Part shown: piece by piece, positions 1-6,314 of the stretch
Numbering within the stretch: the first letter of the stretch is position 1
Layout of the letters: every line of letters begins with the position of its first letter
NCBI GenBank assembly: GCA_964440915.1
Contig: CAYTTV010000057.1
Span: 1-20,570, forward strand
Reading direction: 5' to 3'
DNA: 20,570 nucleotides
Origin: CAMPJM01 sp964440915
GTDB lineage: Bacteria > Bacteroidota > Bacteroidia > Cytophagales > Cyclobacteriaceae
Notes under the pieces: model-generated
Databases searched by the model: none
Told to the model about the DNA's origin: nothing
The model's input: the letters and a program-made list of their open reading frames with translations, nothing else
Program-made: the position numbers and the translations under genes

Positions 1-84
1 GTCTTCCACTGTAGCTTCCCCTGCCTGAAACCTTTTAAGCACCGCACCCAATCCACGAGATTGCTTCACTTTCATTTGATCCAT
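1..84 (-). CDS. N-terminal fragment of an unidentified protein (cut by window edge)
   Basis: Reading leftwards from an ATG at 84 gives 28 open codons to the window edge, beginning MDQMKVKQSRGLGAVLKRFQ. An AGGAAAAG purine run sits just upstream of the ATG, which supports this start. It lies 157 bp beyond the end of the biotin carboxylase gene on the same strand, so it could be the next gene of that transcript. In many bacteria a biotin carboxyl carrier or carboxyltransferase gene follows accC, but the 28 visible residues show no biotinyl or crotonase motif and I do not recognise the family. Only the N-terminus is visible, so even its reality as a gene is provisional. Confidence 0.4.
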   Translation of the reverse strand, partial: MDQMKVKQSRGLGAVLKRFQAGEATVED

Positions 85-202
85 TCTTTTCCTGAATTCC
101 TATCTTGCTGCGTTCATCGTTCTCTTGTCCTGTAAAAATCGCCGTTCGCAAAGACGGCGATGGTTTATCCTTGCTTATTGTCAATTGCCTACCGCCAACT
201 CT

Positions 203-240
203 TGTGTCTGGCGTCTTGTGTCTGAAATCTTATGTCTACC
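203..240. repeat. Degenerate 14-bp tandem array (TGTGTCTnnnnTCT)
   Basis: Two full units, TGTGTCTGGCGTCT (203-216) and TGTGTCTGAAATCT (217-230), are followed by a partial unit TATGTCTACC (231-240). It lies directly 3' of the accC stop codon. A related array with the same 14-bp period lies at 9767-9794, 3' of pdxH. The function is unknown. Confidence 0.6.
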
Positions 241-241
241 T

Positions 242-1732
242 TCAAAACCTTCTTTCCTTCCACCTGCTTGTCTTCGTCACTATTTGCGAGTCTCCTGTAG
301 TTCTTTGTTTGTCATTCTTGTATATGTAGATTGCCAATGCTGCTGCAAGCGCTTCTTCATTAGCATCTTCTCCTGTCTGGAGCATTTCAGGCGAAAAATG
401 TTTTTCTACAAATTTAGTGTCAAAATCACCTGATCTAAAAGCCTCGTGTTGCATCACAAACTTGCAGAATTCGAGCGTGGTTTCAATGCCGCTAATAGTA
501 TACTCATCAATTGCCCGCACCATTCGTGCAATTGCCTCTTGCCGGTCTGCCCCATAGGTGATCAGCTTAGCAATCATAGGGTCATAGTATATCGGAATCT
601 CCATGCCTTGCTCGTAGCCGTCATCCACCCGTACACCTGCACCCTGTGGTCGGGTATAAGTAGATAACATTCCGATATCAGGAAGAAACTCATTTTTGGG
701 ATCCTCAGCATAAACCCTCACTTCAATAGCATGACCTTGGAGAGGAATTTCTTCCTGTTTAAAGGACAGTTCTTTGCCTTCAGCTACATAGATCTGCTGT
801 TTTACTAGGTCAATACCCGTAACAACCTCCGTTACGGGGTGTTCCACCTGTAATCGGGTGTTCATTTCAAGGAAATAAAAATCCAGGTTTTGATCTACGA
901 TAAACTCTACCGTACCGGCACCATAATAGTTGCAAGCCTTGGCAACCTTTACGGCTGCTTCCCCCATTTCTTGACGCATAGCTGGCGACACTACCGCAGA
1001 GGGAGCTTCTTCTATCACCTTTTGGTGCCTACGCTGTATGGAGCATTCCCTTTCGTACAAGTGAAGGATGTTGCCATGCTGATCACCCAAAACTTGGATT
1101 TCGATATGCCGTGGGGAAGTAATATACTTCTCTATAAAAACAGCTCCGTCGCCGAAGGCCGATCGCGCCTCCGAAACAGCCCTGTTCATCTGATCCTCAA
1201 ATTCGCCTTCATGCGCTACCACACGCATTCCCTTTCCGCCACCACCAGCACTGGCTTTTATCAGTATTGGATAGCCTATATTGCGGGCAAGTTTTTTGGC
1301 CTCTTCCATATCGGTAATGGCCGAATCGGTGCCAGGCACCATAGGGATATTGTATTTTGAAACGGCCTTCTTAGCAGCCAGCTTATCGCCCATGGTCTCT
1401 ATTGCTTCCGCAGAAGGCCCAATGAAAATCAGGCCAGCCTCCTTTACTTTCCTGGCAAAAGCTGCATTTTCAGACAAAAAACCATAGCCTGGATGAATCG
1501 CATCCGCACCGAGTTCCAAAGCGGCTGCTATAATCTTGTCACCCATCAAATAGGATTCGGACGAAGGTGGCGGGCCTATGCAAAAGGCCTCATCAGCGTT
1601 TTTTACGTGCGGCGCATTCCTGTCTGCGCTGCTGTATACTGCTGCGGTTTTTATGCCCAGCTCTTTTGCAGAGCGGATAATGCGCAAGGCGATTTCGCCC
1701 CTGTTGGCAATAAGGATCTTCCGAATAGTCAT
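242..1732 (-). CDS. accC: Biotin carboxylase subunit of acetyl-/acyl-CoA carboxylase
   Basis: This is the ATP-dependent enzyme that carboxylates the biotin on a carrier protein, the first half-reaction of acetyl-CoA (or propionyl/acyl-CoA) carboxylase, in the cytoplasm. The start at 1732 (MTIRKILIANRGEIA) is chosen because family homology begins there; an upstream in-frame ATG at 1768 would add 12 poorly conserved residues. In the resulting 496 residues, the N-terminal domain runs to about 115 (HPGYGFLSEN at 80-89). The ATP-grasp domain follows, with IKASAGGGGKGM (158-169) and ERECSIQRRHQKVIEEAPS (227-245). EMNTRLQVEHPVTE (289-302) holds catalytic and biotin-site residues. The protein is about 45 residues longer than E. 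coli AccC because of a charged C-terminal tail, a size seen in the acyl-CoA carboxylase type. No biotinyl domain is fused, so the carrier must be encoded elsewhere. The precise acyl substrate cannot be told from this subunit. Confidence 0.95.
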   Translation of the reverse strand: MTIRKILIANRGEIALRIIRSAKELGIKTAAVYSSADRNAPHVKNADEAFCIGPPPSSESYLMGDKIIAAALELGADAIHPGYGFLSENAAFARKVKEAGLIFIGPSAEAIETMGDKLAAKKAVSKYNIPMVPGTDSAITDMEEAKKLARNIGYPILIKASAGGGGKGMRVVAHEGEFEDQMNRAVSEARSAFGDGAVFIEKYITSPRHIEIQVLGDQHGNILHLYERECSIQRRHQKVIEEAPSAVVSPAMRQEMGEAAVKVAKACNYYGAGTVEFIVDQNLDFYFLEMNTRLQVEHPVTEVVTGIDLVKQQIYVAEGKELSFKQEEIPLQGHAIEVRVYAEDPKNEFLPDIGMLSTYTRPQGAGVRVDDGYEQGMEIPIYYDPMIAKLITYGADRQEAIARMVRAIDEYTISGIETTLEFCKFVMQHEAFRSGDFDTKFVEKHFSPEMLQTGEDANEEALAAALAIYIYKNDKQRTTGDSQIVTKTSRWKERRF

Positions 1733-1845
1733 GTCAGTGTTTCGAGGCCTTCTTTTATTTCGTTGCATAAATTAACACCATTCACTGCAATATAACAATG
1801 TAGAACTGTTTATTCTTACAGTATCCGACAATGAAATAAGATTTG

Positions 1846-1945
1846 TTTGGGCGCCTTTTCCTGCTGTCCGCTTGTACTCCACACCACCCGCAAAATCACC
1901 CCATGGCGGGGTACCGCTTCCATCAGAGGCGCAGCTCCGTTAGCC
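1846..1945 (+). repeat. Structured intergenic element, TTTGGGCG type, copy A
   Basis: The element starts TTTGGGCGCC, carries CTGCTGTCCGCT near its middle and a CCCC-ATGGC-GGGG hairpin at about 1899-1911, and ends with TACCGCTTCCATCAGAGGC. From memory, very similar TTTGGGCG…CCGCT…CCGCT(T)C…ATC elements recur between genes in many Bacteroidota genomes. A shorter relative is on the minus strand at 6142-6224. It has no convincing coding frame. Whether it is a repeat, a structured RNA or a decayed mobile element is not known to me. Confidence 0.5.
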
Positions 1946-2035
1946 GAAACAGGGTTCATAGTTTGATTGATAGAATAGGCACCTTGTCGTGCTTCACATC
2001 AATTACATTATCCTCCGTCTTATTTTTCATTGGTC

Positions 2036-2116
2036 ATGTTGAACCCCTTTAGGGTTCACTTGATTCAAACGTCTTTGTGGGCTATTTGTGTTGAAGCCTT
2101 TCAGGCTTGAAGGTTC
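2036..2116. repeat. REP-like two-hairpin repeat, copy 1
   Basis: Two short hairpins lie 53 bp apart: GAACCC-CTTTA-GGGTTC (2041-2057) and AAGCCT-TTC-AGGCTT (2094-2108). They are joined by a GT-rich linker and followed by GGTTCC. The same arrangement, with the same order and nearly the same spacing, occurs at 9393-9475, which marks it as a dispersed repeat and not a gene-specific terminator. It resembles REP elements mobilised by RAYT transposases; that link is inference, since no RAYT gene is in the window. Confidence 0.6.
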
Positions 2117-2181
2117 CGCTAGGTGTTACAATGAAACCGAAAGAGAGTTTATTGTTAATGGAGATTTCAATGCTTAATTGG

Positions 2182-2329
2182 TGGTTTTGCCGATTCCAAA
2201 AGAATTACCAATAAATCGGTTTTAACTCAATCAGAGCTATTTGTGGAGGGTCATCATGTTAAAAAGATTCGGCTAAAGCCTTGTAGTTTTGATCCTACGC
2301 CCTCTGGATAAATCCAGAGGCAACTGATG
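2182..2329. repeat. 148-bp three-hairpin dispersed repeat, copy 1
   Basis: This stretch is closely similar to 2454-2756 (once the N gap there is resolved) over exactly the same length. It contains three inverted repeats: CCGATT…AATCGG about 18 nt apart (2191-2219), GGCTAAAGCC (about 2270-2279) and CCTCTGGATAAATCCAGAGG (2301-2320). Ends and hairpins are conserved while the middle 60 bp is diverged, as expected if selection or mobility acts on the hairpins. No reading frame is shared between the copies. Confidence 0.7.
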
Positions 2330-2453
2330 GCGATTCAAGGACGATAGTGGTAGCTTCTTGCCAATTTATTGATGTTTTCAATAACAACCTTCGCTACCTG
2401 TTGGCTGCATATTAATTGGTAATTATGAAAATGACTCCTTATCAATAGGAATG

Positions 2454-2756
2454 TGGCTTTGCCGATTCCAAAAGAATTACCCATAAATCGGCCTTAGCCA
2501 AATCCTAATTCGAGGAGACATGATGATGTTAAAATGANNNNNNNNNNNNNNNNNNNNNNNNNNNNNNNNNNNNNNNNNNNNNNNNNNNNNNNNNNNNNNN
2601 NNNNNNNNNNNNNNNNNNNNNNNNNNNNNNNNNNNNNATAAATCGGCCTTAGCCAAATCCTAATTCGAGGAGACATGATGATGTTAAAATGATTCGGCTA
2701 AAGCCTTGTAATCCTGACAATCCATACCCTCTGGATCAATCCAGAGGCAACTGATG
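2454..2756. repeat. 148-bp three-hairpin dispersed repeat, copy 2 (interrupted by N gap)
   Basis: The left half is at 2454-2537 and the right half at 2638-2756, with 100 Ns between. The last 55 bases before the gap (2483-2537) are identical to the first 55 after it (2638-2692). Removing the Ns and one 55-bp copy leaves 84 + 64 = 148 bp, exactly the length of copy 1. The CCTCTGGAT…ATCCAGAGG hairpin is kept (2728-2747) with a CA loop in place of AA. Confidence 0.7.
2538..2637. other. Scaffold gap of 100 Ns, probably spurious
   Basis: Exactly 100 Ns. The flanks end and begin with the same 55 bases (2483-2537 and 2638-2692), which is what contig ends sharing a 55-mer graph node look like. The real sequence is probably continuous, or contains an unresolved repeat. 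Confidence 0.85.
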
Positions 2757-2969
2757 AGAGTTTGGTGGGCTGGTAGTGTTTCCCTGCCAATTCGTCCGTG
2801 TTTGGGCAGCACGTCTCAAGCTTATCGGATATCTCTAAATTTGAACTAAAATATTCTCATGTTTTCCCTAAAACTTGCATGGTGAAAAACCCGCTCCATG
2901 TGTTTAGATGTTTATTGTCACAATAATTTTATGATATTAGGTGTTATAATCAAGTGAATTGTTTAAGCG

Positions 2970-4808
2970 ATGAAGACTTTATTTTTTAACCTTTTGTTTC
3001 TGATTTCATTGTCCGCTGCATTCGGGCAAATTGACTTTTCTGCCAACGATCATGTTCCTGAATACAATAGCGGGTTTCGATGGGGCACAAACTTAGGGGG
3101 TCATATCGGCGAATGGAAAGATTTGGATTTGGCTACATTGGCGGCAGGGTCTGAATCTGAAAACGTGCCAGGAGCGGGATGCAACAGCCTACGATTGGCT
3201 TTACCCAATCATTTTTTGGAAAGATGGGGCTATAACATCCGTGTGGAAACATTCAAGCAATATACCGCTAAGCTCGATATGAGCGAACTCACCGTTTTTC
3301 TAGAAGGCCCATCGGATGCAAATTTGGATAAAACAGTGTACTGCCCAGCAAAAGGTTCTTCCAAAATGTTCAAAAACCTATATGAGCCTATATGGGATAA
3401 TGGCAAAAATGGTACACCTGTAAATGAAAACAATGTATTTGCTCATTATGTATACCAAACTGCTGTGCTCTATGGCCCGATGGTACGATTCTGGGAAATT
3501 TGGAACGAACCTGACTACACTTCGACGGATAGGGGATGGCAAGGGCCAGAAGTTGCTGACAGTTGGTGGAACCGTGATCCTGCCCCTTGTGAGCTGAATA
3601 ATTTGAATGCTCCGATACAACATTATATCCGGGCTTTAAGAATTGCCTATGAGGTAATCAAATTTGTAGATCCAGAGGATTTCGTTTGCATCGGTGGTAT
3701 AGGCCATGAGAGTTTTCTAGACGCGGTATTAAGGAACACCGATAATCCGGATAAGGGGAAGGTGACAAACAAATATCCGCTTACCGGTGGCGCATATTTC
3801 GACTGCCTGAGCTACCACAATTACCCTATGCATGGCACAAGAGAATACAAAAATGGCAAATGGGTGCCCATGCGACATTCCGATAAAGCTGTAGAAGTGT
3901 TTCTGAATAGTAAACGGAATAAAGAAGAAGTCCTAGAAAAATATGGGTATGGAATTGATTATCCTAAAAAGCGAGTGATTGTAACTGAAACCAACGTGCC
4001 CAGAAAGTCTTTTGAACCGACGCAAATTGGTTCTGAGGCAGCACAATATAACTACTTGGCCAAAATCATTATCAAAGGCCAAAGTGAAGGCATCGATCAG
4101 ATTCATACCTATAACCTAAGAGACGGAAAGGATGCAAATGGACCTTACGATGTAATGGGCTTCTATCCTTGGCTAGGCGAAACAAAACCTTTTAAACAGA
4201 AAGAACATAAATCTGCAGTAGCTTCTCGTAATGTTATGGAAATGCTGGAAGGATATAAATTTTCCCCGCATAGAACAAGGGGCTTGAGCTTGCCTGATGC
4301 AGTAGATGGTGCTGCTTTTGTCAAAGACGGGGAATATATCTATGCGCTATGGGCCAAGACAAAGACTGATAACTCAGAAACCAGCAGTGCGAAATATACT
4401 TTTCCTGCCTCATGGGAAATCAATGGCTTTAGACAATATGGTTGGGACTACACCTTGACAGGTAAGAGCCAAAAAGTAAGTGGGAATGTGGCCCAACTTA
4501 ATGCTTCACCCTCTTTTTTTATAATGGATAGCGAAACGGTAGTAGGTACGGGAAAAGTTAATCTCGAAGGTACATTTCAGGTATTTCCCAATCCTTCAAA
4601 GGGCAACTTTACATTAAATTTTGGCAGGACAATCAATAAAGGAGGAACTGTACAAGTGTATGGCATGCAGGGAAAGATTGTGTATTCCGCCCTTGCCCCT
4701 CATGGCGTGAGTAAGCATGATGTACGGTTGAATCTGCCTGCAGGCCTATATATTGTGAAGGCCTTTGTGGACCAAAAGCATTATAGCACAAAGGTTGTTG
4801 TAGATTAA
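2970..4808 (+). CDS. Secreted clan GH-A-like glycoside hydrolase with T9SS C-terminal sorting domain
   Basis: A 612-residue exported protein. The signal peptide MKTLFFNLLFLISLSAAFG is followed by Q20 as the likely mature N-terminus, which fixes the start. The middle looks like a TIM-barrel glycosidase: WEIWNEPD (175-182) has the Asn-Glu pair of clan GH-A with E180 as probable acid/base, SYHNYPMHG (281-289) fits a substrate-lining strand, and VIVTETNVPR (336-345) places E340 as probable nucleophile. Residues 536-612 form a typical type A sorting domain (FQVFPNPSKGNF … GLYIVKAF … TKVVVD), so the enzyme should cross the outer membrane by the type IX system and be anchored or released at the surface. 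I cannot assign a GH family or substrate. The gene is monocistronic, preceded by the repeat-rich stretch, and meets the NamZ gene end-to-end with only 8 bp between stop codons. Confidence 0.85.
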   Translation: MKTLFFNLLFLISLSAAFGQIDFSANDHVPEYNSGFRWGTNLGGHIGEWKDLDLATLAAGSESENVPGAGCNSLRLALPNHFLERWGYNIRVETFKQYTAKLDMSELTVFLEGPSDANLDKTVYCPAKGSSKMFKNLYEPIWDNGKNGTPVNENNVFAHYVYQTAVLYGPMVRFWEIWNEPDYTSTDRGWQGPEVADSWWNRDPAPCELNNLNAPIQHYIRALRIAYEVIKFVDPEDFVCIGGIGHESFLDAVLRNTDNPDKGKVTNKYPLTGGAYFDCLSYHNYPMHGTREYKNGKWVPMRHSDKAVEVFLNSKRNKEEVLEKYGYGIDYPKKRVIVTETNVPRKSFEPTQIGSEAAQYNYLAKIIIKGQSEGIDQIHTYNLRDGKDANGPYDVMGFYPWLGETKPFKQKEHKSAVASRNVMEMLEGYKFSPHRTRGLSLPDAVDGAAFVKDGEYIYALWAKTKTDNSETSSAKYTFPASWEINGFRQYGWDYTLTGKSQKVSGNVAQLNASPSFFIMDSETVVGTGKVNLEGTFQVFPNPSKGNFTLNFGRTINKGGTVQVYGMQGKIVYSALAPHGVSKHDVRLNLPAGLYIVKAFVDQKHYSTKVVVD

Positions 4809-4816
4809 GTATAGGT

Positions 4817-6010
4817 TCATTGTTTATATAGCAAATTGCTCTCTCTCTGGAGGATATAGTCCGCCCTTCCACTGTTTTCGATTGAAATAAGGTCTTTGAA
4901 ACTACCATTACTTTCCACCCAGTGTCGGAGCTGGTCCGTACCGTTGATCAAGTCTACAGGCATTTTCTCATATTCGTATTCATAAGGCGGTTGTTTCCAA
5001 GCGAACTTATCTCCTAAATGATGGTAAAATACCTTACACAGCACTTGGCACAATGCCCAAGGTCTGAATTTACTCCTGTCGATCACATGAATTTGATAAC
5101 CACCACAGGGAATCCCTTGATGTTTCTGAAAAGTAGGCAAGAAACTAATTGGCCTCAGCACGAATCCTTCCAGCTCACCTTCTGCTAAGGTTGGTTGAAG
5201 CTCTTCCAAAAGCTGGTAAGGATCAATTTCGGGATGGCCGACAATTTCCAGACTTCTGGTAGTACCACGTCCTTCCGATATGTTGGTGCCTTCGAAAAGC
5301 ACCGTTCCTACGAAAGTGTAGGCCGATTCAATGGTAGGCAGGTTGGGCGAGGGGAGAACCCAAGGAAGGTTGGTATCCTCATAGGACATCCATCTTTCCC
5401 ACCCGATCATGGGCACCACCTGTAAATCACAATCGGCGCCCCAGTATTTTTTTGCCATGATGGCAACTTCGCCTATCGTCAGGCCATGCCTCACGGGGAG
5501 TGGATGCCTTCCCACAAAGGAGCTGAAATTGGGGTCAAGCATGTTTCCTTCTATGGCCATGCCATTGATGGGGTTGGCTCTATCCAGGACAATCACTGGA
5601 ATACCCGCTTGGGCACAGGCCTCCATCATCAGTGTGGCGGTATAGATATAGGTGTATATCCTGGTGCCCACGTCTTGAAGGTCTATGATGACATGGTCCA
5701 GGCCTTGAAGCATTTCTGGCGTAGGCTTGCGGGTTTCGGAATACAAGCTATAGATCGGCAACTGGAAATAAGGGTGGATAGAATGGCCGGTTTCTACCAT
5801 GTTATCCTGCACATCGCTAACAAGGCCGTGCTGGGGAGAAAAAAGCTTGGTCAGCCGTTTGCCAAAAATACGGACCATCGATATTATGCCATGCTGAAAG
5901 TCTTGATCTACGGAGGCACTATGGCACAGGTACCCAATATTTCCTTTTAGTTTTTGATGAAGATCGGTTTGCGATTTGAAATTGTCGAGGCCGCTTAATA
6001 CTTTAGACAT
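4817..6010 (-). CDS. DUF1343 / NamZ-type exo-beta-N-acetylmuramidase family protein
   Basis: The protein matches the family of B. subtilis NamZ (YbbC), which removes MurNAc from the non-reducing end of peptidoglycan fragments. Shared landmarks, as I recall that sequence, are an FSPQHG block, QDVGTRIYTYIYT, VLDRANPINGMAIEG, LPVRHGLTIGEVA, VLPSPNLPTIESAY, EGTNISEGRGTTRSLE and TFQKHQGIPCGGYQ. The start at 6010 (MSKVLSGLDNF) is preferred because family homology begins within a few residues; an ATG at 6070 would add 20 His-rich residues that do not form a signal peptide. The predicted 397-residue protein thus appears cytoplasmic, unlike secreted relatives. The B. subtilis protein has GPEHG where this one has SPQHG, followed by a QDNMVE block, pointing to a distinct subfamily. 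It is divergent from the NagZ-AmiE fusion 300 bp away, which supports a role in cell-wall sugar salvage. Exact activity is inferred. Confidence 0.88.
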   Translation of the reverse strand: MSKVLSGLDNFKSQTDLHQKLKGNIGYLCHSASVDQDFQHGIISMVRIFGKRLTKLFSPQHGLVSDVQDNMVETGHSIHPYFQLPIYSLYSETRKPTPEMLQGLDHVIIDLQDVGTRIYTYIYTATLMMEACAQAGIPVIVLDRANPINGMAIEGNMLDPNFSSFVGRHPLPVRHGLTIGEVAIMAKKYWGADCDLQVVPMIGWERWMSYEDTNLPWVLPSPNLPTIESAYTFVGTVLFEGTNISEGRGTTRSLEIVGHPEIDPYQLLEELQPTLAEGELEGFVLRPISFLPTFQKHQGIPCGGYQIHVIDRSKFRPWALCQVLCKVFYHHLGDKFAWKQPPYEYEYEKMPVDLINGTDQLRHWVESNGSFKDLISIENSGRADYILQRESNLLYKQ

Positions 6011-6141
6011 AGGCAATCGAATAAAAGGTGCGAAATGATGATGGCCAATATTATTACTTTTATGGCGCATTTGTATATTATTGTGGTATAAAATTTTGAT
6101 ATTGGGGGGAAAATGAGCAGTGGGATTAGATAGACGTAGGA

Positions 6142-6224
6142 GCGGTAGGGATAGAGCGGAAAGCCCGCAGCGGGCAGGTCGCGGGAGGCCGGACTTGTAG
6201 TGATAGCCCGGCCACCGCCCAAAT
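6142..6224 (-). repeat. Structured intergenic element, TTTGGGCG type, copy B
   Basis: Read on the minus strand it starts TTTGGGCGGTGG, has a strong GGCCGG…CCGGCC hairpin, then a GCCCGC-T-GCGGGC hairpin, and ends CTTTCCGCTCTATCCCTACC. It is markedly more GC-rich than its surroundings. It fills most of the 244 bp between the divergent NamZ and NagZ-AmiE starts (counting from the upstream NamZ ATG), so it could lie in either leader. It is related to copy A at 1846-1945 by the TTTGGGCG start and the CCGCT motif near the 3' end. Confidence 0.55.
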
Positions 6225-6314
6225 AAAAACTCAACTAATAAATGCGATACTGAATAAGGCTATCTGTGTAACAAGAAATTTGCATGATAGCTGTATTACC
6301 ATAAGAATAAAACG

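Noticed and set aside
203..240. GTCT arrays considered as a CRISPR remnant
   Set aside because: The 14-bp period, with no spacer-length unique sequence between units and no cas gene nearby, rules out CRISPR.
890..1360. Plus-strand open frame of 156 codons inside accC
   Set aside because: It is a shadow on the opposite strand of a highly conserved biotin carboxylase and shows no family similarity.
1843..2052. 69-codon plus-strand frame in the gene-free stretch
   Set aside because: It overlies the structured TTTGGGCG element and reads through its hairpin; no start signal or protein similarity is visible.
2494..2676. Open frame across the first N gap
   Set aside because: It exists only because Ns are read as codons; the region is a hairpin repeat present twice.
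5486..5950. Plus-strand open frame of 154 codons opposite the DUF1343 gene
   Set aside because: It is antisense to conserved blocks such as QDVGTR and EGTNIS and has no domain of its own.
5995..6234. 79-codon minus-strand frame between the NamZ and NagZ-AmiE genes
   Set aside because: It is the translation of the GC-rich structured repeat copy B and overlaps the NamZ start in another frame.
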